Positions 23,857-33,678 of a stretch of DNA of 64,000 bases are shown here, piece after piece. Below the pieces are notes generated by a model. That model saw only the letters and a program-made list of their open reading frames with translations, did no database searches and was not told the DNA's origin. Source of the DNA: Physcia stellaris (taxonomy: Eukaryota; Ascomycota; Lecanoromycetes; Caliciales; Physciaceae); NCBI GenBank assembly GCA_018902385.1, contig JABSSW010000051.1, positions 186,001-250,000 on the forward strand. The letters run 5' to 3'. Both the position numbers and the translations under genes were made by a program. Numbering within the stretch: the first letter of the stretch is position 1; each line of letters begins with the position of its first letter.

Positions 23857-24786
23857 CGGAAAGGCTAGAGAAGAGTAGAAGAGAGCTTGAAGCGACATGA
23901 GGTGGGTTTTGAAGCTTTGTGCTGAAGCTTCGGATTCTGGGGGAATTTCGTCATCCTGCATCCGACTCCGGCACTTGACGACGGCACCTTCCTCAGTAGA
24001 CTATTTTGTTCTCCTGAGTCCATGTTCAGCAGAACGCCTCTGGATCTTCACACCTTTCTTACTGTCAGCGCTTGAGACTGGCTGCAGGACTGGGTCGGAC
24101 TCATCTAGCGAGCTTGTTACTGCTTCTGCGTGCCTCAATTCCGCTTTTCTCTCCACCTACGAGTCTTGCCCACGTCTATAGTACTTTCTGCTGCAGATCA
24201 CTCATCGTAGCTCCTCCTGGTGGAGATACTGTGCTCGATCTTCAGCCGGTCGGGCGATAGAGGCTGAGTCTCGAGCCAAGGGAGCAGAGCGAATGGCGAT
24301 CGGTAGTCCCACCCGGAAGAAAATTGAAAATTGTTTATGAGAACCATAAGGAAGGCTTGTAAAGACTTCAAAGTAAATGCCAGAGTACAATAATAAGACC
24401 TTGTGAATGACTGCCAGACTTATCTTTTCCCATGCCTGAAACAAGGGGTTTTAAGTGCTGTTGTTTGACTGAATGAACAAGTAGCCACGGACAGTTCCAG
24501 CCTCTTGAATTGTATCCCCTTGCGCCTGATAAAACGTCGTTGCCATGGGACATTGGGTATCTGGGAAAAGTGGTCCCTTCCGTGGAAATTTCCTCACTGT
24601 TCGAACATACACTCACGACAATGGAGCCCTCTAACGGTGGTAAAATTATAGCAGACTAAAAACAACCGCTTCGTCAAGATTGTGAACGAGCAGCATCGCA
24701 AAATACCTATCCCGCTTTTGGCCTACCGGAACTCCACGCTCGAAGCTCGATGCAAGAGGATAAACGCCGGGGATGCTCTGCAAATG
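23857..24786. other. Intergenic, no supported gene
   Basis: About 930 bp with the promoter of the royal-jelly-type gene and the 3' flank of the Nramp gene. ORFs here (e.g. 23897-24181 plus, 24368-24616 minus) lack protein-like features. Confidence 0.5.
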
Positions 24787-26576
24787 CTAAGCTTTTCCCA
24801 AGCCCACGAGGACCAACAACGCCACATTCATGATAACGATGACCAGCCAAACAAGGACTGCGAAAATAGACACTAACCAATGATTCCTCATCTTCACCCT
24901 GTTGACTTCATGCTCGAGCTCGTCGGCTGCTGTAGGCTCGGGGGCATCAACTGCCATGTATTTGTTGCGACATGTAAAGTAGATAAGTGGCGCAGATATG
25001 AACGGCAGAACCACGCTGAGAGCGACTTGAGAGGCGTTTAATGCAGCTGAGAGACCTTCTTTGCCTACTGCAGCGGCAATGATAATGCTTGGCGTAATGC
25101 TGATAGATCGTGTGAGCAGTCTTCTTAACCAGGGAGCAACGGTCCAATTGAGAGCTCCCTCGCTCAGCATCTGACCAGCGATCGTGCACACTATACCAGC
25201 CGAGGTCCCAGACAAGAGCAAAGCCAATGCAAATATTGTACCCGCTGCCGGAGCGATGGTCTTGGAGAGTAAACCATGAATACCGAACAAGTCTGCGCTC
25301 TGCGCAGATACAATCGAAGAAAGTGAGGCGCCAGCGACGATTAGAATAGCACTGTTAACAAAGAGTGCAAAAGTGAACAGCGACAGAGCGACCTCTACAG
25401 TCGAGTACGAAAGGCAAGCCCGAATAGCGGCAAGCGATGGTCGGTAGGGGATCTTTTCACCCTCTTGCTCTTCGCTATCATTTGGCGCATAAGTACCAGC
25501 TTTGACATCAAAATGCCTTAGCCTAGCTTGCACCATGCCGCTACCTAAGTATAGGCTATGAGGCATTACAGTTGCTCCAAGAATGCCGCAGCTGAGGTAC
25601 AAACCCTCTCCTTGCACAACAGTAGATGATGGCAAATATCCTTTGAACACTTCGCCGACAGAGGTGCTCTCGATAAGAGATAGCTGTATGCAAAAACAGA
25701 TAACCACGCCGAGGACTAGAGCGACGACGAAGAATTCAAAGGCTCGCAAGCGGCGCATCGAGCCGTCGGGACTATAGAAGAGTAGTATGATGAGGACATC
25801 GACGAGAGTGATAGCGCAGCCTGCGACTAATGGTATGTGGAAGAGTAGGTTGAGTGCGATGGCAGAGCCAATGACCTGCACTCGGATGAGCATTGGTCCT
25901 CTTAAGGAGATATTGACCTACGTACCTCAGCAATGTCGGTGGCTATGATGGCCGCCTCACCAAGGAGATACAAGAATATGTTAAGCCATCGCGGTAGATG
26001 TGCCCTACAGTGTTCTGCTAAGTTGAGGCCGGTTACTGTTCCGAGTCGAACCGCGAGTGACTGTAGCAGAATGGCGAATACATTTGACATCAATACGATG
26101 AAGAGAAGCTTGAACTTGGTGGCCGCTCCAGCAGCTACATCTGTTGAATAGTTGCCTGGGTCTATGTACGCTACTGCCACCATGAAGCCTGGCCCAACGA
26201 ATTTGGCGAATTTGACGAGGATCTGGCCCAAACGCTGCAGCCATACAGGAGCTTTCCACACAGGGAGACGTCGGGCTCCAACTATCCTGATTCTTTTGCC
26301 CAATGCATTGTATGGTTGAAAAAGTCCTTCATGGTCGGCGGAGTTGCCGCAGGTAGCGGGTGGTGGACTTTGACATGGTGGCCGATCTTTGATACGTCCA
26401 TCATCTATCTCATTTTCTAATTCACCCTTCGAATTGCATTCTGTGCCAAGCTTCGTTCTTGAATTCGCAATGCCATTAAGATCTTGCCTCGTCGTCAGAT
26501 CAGCTGCGAACGCCGGCGGATTCTGGTTCCAGCCCGGGTGGTCCAGGATATCGTCTGTTCGAGACGGGCAATTCAT
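24787..26576 (-). CDS. Nramp/Smf divalent metal transporter
   Basis: A proton-coupled Mn2+/Fe2+ transporter of the Nramp family, about 579 aa, with 10-12 membrane spans. It has two exons, 26576-25926 and 25875-24787, with a 50-nt intron (GTACGT...TGCAG) after TDIAE. Metal-site motifs are present: DPGN in TM1 (VAYIDPGNYSTD, near 26150) and MPH in TM6 (ATVMPHSLYLGSG, near 25560). The hydrophilic N-terminus of ~100 aa and the loop KAGTYAPNDSEEQEGEK are typical of fungal members. The C-terminus ends in a hydrophobic span (LLVLVGLGKA). The gene is intact. Whether it acts at the plasma membrane, vacuole or endosome cannot be told. An inverted-repeat element sits about 560 bp upstream of its start. 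Confidence 0.94.
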
Positions 26577-27137
26577 CCTCGCTGTACTGATTCATAGAGG
26601 GAACTAGAAGGGGAAGAGATGGTTAGGATGGGATCGCGGCGCATATATGGTTTGAGGACTGACAAAAATTAGTGGCCGAGGTCAATGCTGTCATGTCCAA
26701 GTCTTAGCATCGCGACTTCTCCCGATGGCTCCCCTCAGCCACGAGATAAAGCAAACGAAGCTTTCAGGCGATAAACGAGGTCGACAGACAGCAAAGGACT
26801 AGCAACAGATGCCATCTTCCCTTATGACAGCATGAGATAAAACGGTGTAGCTTGTTCACGAGGACCTTGAAAGAAGCCGTATAAAGGATGACGGACGTTT
26901 TCCGATGGTTTTTCGGGCTATCCTCCGCCCATCGCGGGTCTCACTATTCGTCGGATCCTCCGCATGATCAATGACATTGAACTAAACCCTACCAGGGAGT
27001 AAGCCATGGAACTCAAGATGATAGCCTTTAAAAGCTAGGAGAGTACTCCGCATTATCAATCACGTGCAAACAACAACAGCGACACCTCCATTTCTTGGCA
27101 CTTGGCGTTTTCCGCCGCTCCAAACATCGAGTCATTA

Positions 27138-27615
27138 GCGTATGCAGAACCATCGGAAAGCTCGCTTAAATGCGAATCCGCATTTCCCCTCCCCGCACCA
27201 AATTTTGGTGTGATCTGTGGAAAACCCAAGCTCCGATTATTTAAAATTTTCGATTGCATATTTTCAAATCGCATTTCTGTATAATTTGCTTAGCAGATTT
27301 TTGATATTTCGTCGTTTCGTCGCCACGTTCACTCATAACGCTTTGTAGAGTGAAGGTTGATTCTTACTCTGACATTGACATTGTGACAGCCGAGAAGTGA
27401 ATTGACTGCTCAATGAATCACTATCTACTGCAACATCATAAAAACGTTAGATCAAATATACAAAAACTCCATGCGATATACTTATTGACAATAGAACGCA
27501 TCGGTTATCAATGATTTGCTGCGTTGAATATTGAAAATTCTAGAAGTGAGACTGAAAACTGATGCGGGGAGGGGATCTGCATTTAAGCGAGCTTTCCGAT
27601 GGGTTCTGCATACGC
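27138..27615. mobile_element. MITE-like inverted-repeat element, TA flanks (478 bp)
   Basis: Two arms, 27138-27200 and 27560-27615, are inverted copies. Both ends begin GCGTATGCAGAACC reading inward and share GCATTTAAGCGAGCTTTCCG exactly; the left arm carries about 8 extra bases in the middle. A TA dinucleotide flanks each end (27136-27137 and 27616-27617), as expected for a Tc1/mariner-type target duplication. The ~360-bp interior is AT-rich and non-coding. No transposase is present, so it would be non-autonomous. Weak similarity may continue a little past the TA on each side, so an inverted duplication of the neighbouring gene's 5' end is the alternative. Confidence 0.55.
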
Positions 27616-27625
27616 TAACAAGTCC

Positions 27626-28533
27626 ATGGACCACTCGCGTTCAGTGTCACCTGCACCCCCGCCAGCACCACGGACGCACCGCTCATCCAGACCAAAGCGA
27701 CGAGATCGGGGCTATTCTCTCCCGCGCGGGGGCAAGTCTCCTCGCCGACGCTCCGAAGTAACCTTACTTCTGTGCGTCTTCGACAGCAGCTTTCACCACT
27801 GGTCCACGGCGCCGCTGCGCTTCGACCCCAACCGCATCGATGATCGCGAACTATGGACTAATATAAGGCAACTCTTTCGTACGGAGCTGCATCCGCTATG
27901 GAAGCGTATCTTGGGGTTCAAGAGGGTGAAGAGCATTGTGCCGATCGGGGTACGGCTTGCGTATTGGACGTCTTATTTGGGGCATGCTGACAATGTTTGA
28001 ATGTGTAGTACTCACCCAATGGCGTCCCCTCCCGTGTAGATCCCAAGGATTACCCCGATACCAAACAGTTCACGCACGCCTACCACCACCCTGAGTTTCT
28101 ACGCCCTGACCATCAATGGGTAGATTGGTTCGTCGCGTTCAATGAGGGAGATGAGCGCACAAATGGCTTGGAGTTCGTAGAGGGAATATACGCGGAGAAA
28201 CTGCTTGGAATTGCAATCGTAGCGACTGTTGCCATCATCGTGGTTTGCATTGTCTGGTGTCTATCGGGCGGGCAGCTGCAGACTGTGTTTACAGTCATGA
28301 GCTTCGTGCTGAGTCTCATAGCTGGTGAGTCGTCTGCTGATGTAGCAGTTCACGGTTCGCTGATTGTGGTTAAGCTCAAATTGCCTTGGCTGCGCTCTAT
28401 CACCAGTATACTTTACCAGGTTGAAACGGCCTGTGTTGTCGGACTTGTATATTGTGTATTAGGAGTAAGAGGCATGACAATCGCCCAAATAGAAGGGAGA
28501 ACTCCGGTTGATTTCAAGACCACCATCAAGTAG
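27626..28533 (+). CDS. Fungal-specific hypothetical protein with C-terminal membrane segments
   Basis: Two exons, 27626-27949 and 28009-28533, joined by a 59-nt phase-0 intron (GTACGG...GTGTAG). The N-terminus is basic and Pro/Arg-rich. A soluble module follows (DDRELWTNIRQLFRTELHPL, LWKRILGFKRVKSIVPIG, then HHPEFLRPDHQWVDWFVAF) of a type I associate with lineage-specific ascomycete proteins. Two hydrophobic spans come next (LGIAIVATVAIIVVCIVWCL and VFTVMSFVLSLIA). An in-frame ATG at 27599 lies inside the right arm of the inverted-repeat element, so the true start is uncertain. A GTGAGT at 28323 could be a third splice donor, which would change the C-terminus. Function unknown. Confidence 0.6.
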
Positions 28534-29597
28534 TACAAGCCCGACTACCTTGTCGAGGTGAAATGTACCCAAATAGCTGGTGAGATGCAATAGTGCTTCC
28601 TGGAGATATTGCTAGCTAGATTGGGGATGCCATTGTAAAGAAACCTCATACCCGCTGTCGAAACGGAGCACAAGAGTGTCTCATAAGTTCATGATTTCCT
28701 TTCCAATCTCATCCCGAACAGGGTCACCGCCGGTCTGATCTTCTGCGCTCAGCAAAGAGCCAGACCATAGGACAGCCACCTGGCTTGCATCCCTCAAAAT
28801 CGAATCTGGAGAGTGGCAAAGTACACGATTCAGCCACTCGCCTCCAAAACACAAAACAGTGCCGAAATGGGAAAAAGATCTATTCGTCGAACCAAGGTTG
28901 CCTGTCTTCGGAATATATATAAACTGGATATAACATTGATGGTCGGCGATCGTCCCAAGTGGGGCTATCAGCTGCTCATTCCCCAACTGATCGGTTTTTC
29001 CGTGATGGTTCTAGACAATATTGTAGTGAAGAGATCGGCGCTCATCTCTCACCATGGCGAGTGAGCCATCGTAAAGGGCTGAAAAGTGAGGAGCGGGGGA
29101 TTAAGTACGTCAAGTCCGCTTGGTTACTAGAGGTGGAATCTATGGGTGGGTTGAGGAAGTACAAGAAAGTGCTATGTTGTACATATTGCAAATACTGCAT
29201 AACATAAGAAATATAGTCAAGTAAAGAACCTCTCTATCGGAACTTGACGAAGGAGAGGAATGAAGCCAATGATCGCTGACTGCTGTAAGCTAGTAAGGCT
29301 TCTTTAGTTATCTTTATTGCAATCTTTGACCTGCGAGGCATATGAGCTTGGAACTTGCTCTGGTTTCTGAAAATACAAAGTCTACCAGAATGTTAATACA
29401 ACGCTTGACAATCCTAGAGAGAGCAGACACAAAACACTCGACAATCTCAGAGCGAGTAGACACACAATGACAATCTAAGGTATTTAATTGCCTCCACATA
29501 ATAACACAGTGCAGAGTCCCATTCTGCGGGGCTCATCCCCGTTGCCTTCCCGTAGTAAAAGTACCCCGGATCCCGAAACCAGTAGATGACCCAGTCT
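28534..29597. other. Intergenic, no supported gene
   Basis: About 1.06 kb. A minus ORF at 28681-28986 (101 codons) overlaps a plus ORF at 28813-29064; neither has a recognisable motif or splice partner. Confidence 0.45.
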
Positions 29598-31144
29598 TTA
29601 GATTGACCGTTTTTTCGATTCCGTCCATTTTTTGAGACCTCGGCTGATGGTCCTTTCCGGATATTGATCACTACCCCAGTCAAAGTCTTCAAGACGAGGC
29701 ATGTGATACTTGATGATTTCTATGTAGTGAGGCGCTGCTGACTTTTTAACCTTGGTCCAACGGTTGAAGTCCGGGCACAAGTTGAGTAGCCGGAGCTTAG
29801 GAAACAGCGGGGGCTCCTCGGTTGTGAGGGATAAGAGGTCCATGTAGTTGACTGTGCACTCTTCGAGACCAGAACAATAACGTGCAAATGATCGCAGGTC
29901 TGATGCGTCAAATTGGAGGCCTACCATGAGGTGTAATTCTCGAAGCTGGGGTAGCGAGGTTGCAAACGTGTTCATCTCAGCAGCGCTTAGATTGATTCGA
30001 AGTCCGTAGTTGCTGTACATTGTGAGAACCTTGAGCTTGGAACAATTTAAGGGGATCTGCATAAAAAGTGGCCCGTCTATTTCTGTGTCCCTTGACAAAA
30101 CAAGTTTTAGTACCTCTAGACTATGGCACTGGGCGATGGGTGAGAGAATTTCGGTATCATTGTAGTCGTCGTCGCTCTTATCATAATCGTCAAGCCCCCG
30201 TTGCAAGACCAAGGTATCAAGTACATTGAGTCCTCGAAGAATGGACAGTAGCGGGTCAAAGGCGCCCGGTTCTATCCGCGATCTCAACTGTAGTAAGCTC
30301 ATGAAGGGCCTTGTCGTTTGTGCCTGGACTGCCTGTACTCTGGAGGCATCAATTATGGTCGGCCACTGTAGGTGATTCAGACGAGGGAGCTTGGATAGTG
30401 CTATGAAAATCCCGGTATAATCCTTATCTTCTGTCTCGTCTGTCCAGGGCCTGCAATAGACACAATTTGGAGTCAGGATCACTTGCTCAAGTCCTGTTGA
30501 TGCATCAAGAAATCGTTCCATGGCTTTTGAGTCGTTGGGCAATTGGAAGCTGATATTTCTCAGATTTGAACAGCGATGCTAACACGATCAGCGATATTGT
30601 CCTCATCGAGAGCAGAGAGTAACAATCGTATCACGGAGTACGTTCTACTTACTTGGATCTCGTGGAGGAGATATCTCGAGGGACTAACCCGTTTGTTGAG
30701 CTCTGACATATATTCTGACTGTAGACCATGAAAAGAAGTCGAAGAATAAAAGACAATGCTGCGTAAAGCAGGTTGTAGATACTGAAGATAGCATTCTTCC
30801 CCGGCGCCCCACATCGTTCCGGGCTGCGTGGAAAGAACCAAAGAAACTTCCTGGAGCTTTGGATATTTCACATTTATGGGCCTATGATCAGAATCAAGAC
30901 TTTCAAAGTCTAGGCTGACGATGCTATTAGCGTATGGTTGACTTCCTTCAACATCGCGAATAGCAAGAAGCGCAGTAGCTCTGTGCTTGGCCTTTTCTTT
31001 GCTGCCCCATATCATCTCGGTAGCCACATCACTCCAACTTCGGCTGATCAGGGCACAGGTATACAGAGTTCCAAGATCTTGAATGAAACCATAGATCGTG
31101 CGTATAATCTCTGGTGGAAGAGCTGGTTTCTTTTTCTTGTCCAT
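29598..31144 (-). CDS. F-box/LRR-like protein (490 aa)
   Basis: Two exons, 31144-30653 and 30578-29598, with a 74-nt intron (GTAAGTAG...TGTTAG). The N-terminus matches an F-box-like helix set: LPPEIIRTIYGFIQDLGTLY, then CALISRSWSDVATEMIW. The rest has irregular leucine-rich repeats (LNHLQWPTIID, LNVLDTLVLQRG, LEVLKLVLS, LKVLTMYSNYGL, LPQLRELHLMVGL, LFPKLRLLNLCPDF). It probably acts as an SCF substrate receptor or a related adaptor (inference from architecture). The stop is at 29598 and the frame is intact. Confidence 0.85.
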
Positions 31145-31152
31145 TTTGTGTG

Positions 31153-31404
31153 ATGAACACGGAAGGGTCTGTACGAAACAGTTACGCTAGAATGCTCGTA
31201 CACCAGGAAGAGGAGGAAGAAGAAGGTGATGAGGAAGAAGAGCGTGATCAGGAGGAGGAAGCCCTTATAGCCTCATTCGATAAGGTCCGGGGTATCTTGG
31301 ACGACAAAGACAAACTCTTTGCTGTCAAACATCCGACCGGCGGTGCCTTTGTGGCTAGTCGGTGTCTGAAGTACTACTCCGGGTTTCCACCCATTCTTCA
31401 ATAA
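31153..31404 (+). CDS. Possible small acidic ORF (83 aa), doubtful
   Basis: A plus-strand ORF just upstream of the F-box gene start and pointing away from it. It carries a Glu-rich tract encoded by GAG/GAA repeats at about 31207-31260, followed by an ordinary-looking stretch (VRGILDDKDKLFAVKHPTGG). No domain is recognised. The purine-rich repeat alone can keep a frame open, so this may be promoter sequence rather than a gene. Confidence 0.2.
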   Translation: MNTEGSVRNSYARMLVHQEEEEEEGDEEEERDQEEEALIASFDKVRGILDDKDKLFAVKHPTGGAFVASRCLKYYSGFPPILQ

Positions 31405-31548
31405 TATTTCTTTGAGAGGGTATATTTGTGAATAGCAATCCGTTCTCATGAATGGACGGATTGGTAGCAGGAAGGGTTAGAGCGATTCCATGAATCAGTA
31501 GTAAAGCTAAACGACACCATTCCAGAATTAGCCATGCTCCGGGTTGCC

Positions 31549-32245
31549 TTATCCTGCAGCTTCTTTGACTTTGTTTGTTTCAGGAGGCTCATCAACAAAG
31601 TTGGGCACCTCATCAACCATGAAGCCCGGGGTTTCTCCTATCCCTTGGCCTAGTCCTAGACCCCCCTCAAATTCGGCCTCTTCACCCAAAGCCTCGAGTT
31701 CTGCATCTAACTCTGCCTCATCCACGTCTTCAGGAACATCGTAGCTCCGAGCCATGGCCTCTTGAATATCGTTCCCTGCCTCCATCAGATCCTGCATCTC
31801 GTCTTGCATACGCTCGATCTTGTCCACGTCGATCTTGCCATATTGCTGCTTCAAAGTTTTGTTGGTGCTCTTCATCGCGTCTACCGTGGTCATGACGTTC
31901 TTGAGATTATCCGTCATCATCGAGGCTTGTTCCATGTTCCAGCTCTGCTGCTGAAGCTGATCGCGCTGGCCTTCGTACATCTTTCGGCGTTGCAGAATCT
32001 TGAGCGCTTTTTGCTTGAGTGCAGTCTTGCCGGGCCCATCACGCATCTTCGCCATGCGGGATTGGTATGTTGTAAGTTCTGCGTTTAATTTTGCTAGTTT
32101 CACATCGATAGATTCGACGTGTGCATCGGTCTATAAAATGCTTAGAGGACTATCTTCGCATGGGAAAACGAGGGCTTACATTGGAGATGGCGCTGGTAAG
32201 CGTGGGTTTGGGACCTGTGTTCTTGGCGCCGAAAAGTCGGTTCAT
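31549..32245 (-). CDS. VPS60: ESCRT-III-associated protein Vps60 (CHMP5)
   Basis: A 215-aa Snf7-family protein acting late in ESCRT-III assembly at endosomes, where it binds Vta1 to stimulate Vps4. Exons are 32245-32180 (MNRLFGAKNTGPKP...) and 32130-31549, with a 49-nt intron. The start MNRLFG and the following TDAHVESIDVKLAKLNAEL are diagnostic for Vps60/CHMP5 rather than Vps20 or Snf7. The basic helical N-terminal half is followed by an acidic C-terminal half (DVPEDVDEAELDAELEAL), as in the family. Length is close to yeast Vps60. The start codon lies 118 bp from a MITE inserted in the upstream region. Confidence 0.92.
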
Positions 32246-32355
32246 GGTTGGCAATGGAGGATTTGGATTGTCTGAGAAGACTTCCGTTATTCTAGGTAAG
32301 CAAATCCGTGGAAGGATGAAGATGGAATTTTGTTCAGAGAACGTGAAATTTGGCC

Positions 32356-32363
32356 GCCTGCTG
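32356..32363. repeat. Left 8-bp target site duplication
   Basis: GCCTGCTG directly abuts the left end of the element at 32364 and is repeated exactly at 32661-32668. Confidence 0.8.
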
Positions 32364-32660
32364 GGGAGCTTCTATACTGCAGACGTTATATAATTATAGT
32401 ACCGTTAAATACGTCTAGCTCAGCTCGGATAATCTGACGAACTCACATTGAACTTCACAAAACAAAATCCAAAAAGGAAAAAACGATAGCCCGATTCGGG
32501 AAAAATGTCAATTTTAGAGTTTCATTCATGTCGGTTCATGTTACGAAAATCCAGTGAGGGGTAACCTTGATTTGATGTGTAGTGCGGATGATTGGCTGTG
32601 ATAAACTCTAGTGAGCTAAATGTATTGTAATCATGAAACGTCTGCAGTATAGAAGCTCCC
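32364..32660. mobile_element. Non-autonomous DNA transposon (MITE), 297 bp, 8-bp TSD
   Basis: The ends are perfect 24-bp terminal inverted repeats starting GGGAGCTTCTATACTGCAGA (left 32364-32387, right 32637-32660). Exact 8-bp direct repeats GCCTGCTG flank them. The interior is AT-rich with no ORF of note. An 8-bp duplication fits hAT most often, and also Merlin, P or some Mutator-like families; the TIR start does not decide among these. Perfect TIRs and TSD imply a fairly recent insertion. It lies between VPS60 (start at 32245) and the SAPS gene (start at 33679), so it may supply promoter or leader sequence. Confidence 0.85.
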
Positions 32661-32668
32661 GCCTGCTG
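32661..32668. repeat. Right 8-bp target site duplication
   Basis: GCCTGCTG, identical to 32356-32363, immediately outside the right terminal inverted repeat. Confidence 0.8.
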
Positions 32669-33678
32669 TCGTGGGGTTGAGGTATGCCAAGCCTTTTCGC
32701 AACGCTACTCTCCCCTCCCTACCATCGTACCGAAGACGTGAAAAGGCCAGTCTCGACTGGCGAGGAACAAGTGAGCGTCACAGATTCGGATATGCAGTCA
32801 TCCTTTTGGGATCAAGCTCAAAGCCATTATGATGCGATGAATCCCATTGTCGGGACAGCGATATGTCTTGGCTGATTTGCAGAAGATTCTCAGGCCACTA
32901 AGATTATGTACGGAGTACGGGCGACGGCAGATTACATTAGATACAGGCGGGAAGAACAAAAGGGGGCGAATTGTCGCCTCGGCGCTCGGAGCTGCCATAT
33001 GTAAATCTATAGTTGTGAGGTCGATTATGTTGTGCTGCTGTGAAAAAGGGAACGCTGAAGGATCAGGAAAATCCTGCACCCAAGCTACCTCGCAATCGGC
33101 TTCTTACCTTTCGCGAATTGCCCAACCAATTCATCAGGTCCCCTCGCTAAGTAAAACTCGGCTCGCTCGGGCGACAGTTTCAACAGACGCGACTAGTAGA
33201 CGCCATCATCAAACACGCCCGTCGCCTGCCCATTGATAATCTTGAGGTGCAGCTGTGCCCGATTAATCGAGAATCGGTGTAAAAGCTTTACCCGTCAGCA
33301 CTACCCTGTTATACGCTGTCATTAACTTCTGTCCCTACTTCATCAAGGCGGTAGCAGCACTCCTTCCTCTCGCGCTTGTCCTCGACCGCCGATTGGCCTG
33401 GCTTGCAGCTTCTTAGGCACATGAGCACCTGGCTCCCATGAAACCTGCTTGATCGACTCAGCAATAAGCCAGGCATGATCTCAAGAACATAGTCACGTCA
33501 ACGTTTGCAGTACATGCATCCGGAAATGCCAATTCGCATACGTTCATACACGGCATAGATGCTAGCCTCAACGACCGCCGCTCGCATGAACACTTGATTC
33601 GCAGCTCACTTGTGTGGAAATCCGTGCGAGCATACCGTCAATTTCGATTCTTCTGATACCCCTGTATATTAGTTCAAC
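32669..33678. promoter_or_regulatory. Upstream region and leader of the SAPS gene
   Basis: About 1 kb without a supported gene. The ORFs at 32847-33236 (plus) and 32798-33079 (minus) overlap antisense and have no motif. The pyrimidine-rich sequence at 33345-33410 suits a promoter or 5' leader. Confidence 0.45.

Noticed and set aside
28681-28986. 101-codon minus-strand ORF
   Set aside because: Reads moderately like protein but has no partner exon or motif, and is overlapped by a plus ORF.
32847-33236. 129-codon plus-strand ORF between the MITE and the SAPS gene
   Set aside because: Basic, low-information sequence without motif; more likely leader or promoter of the SAPS gene.
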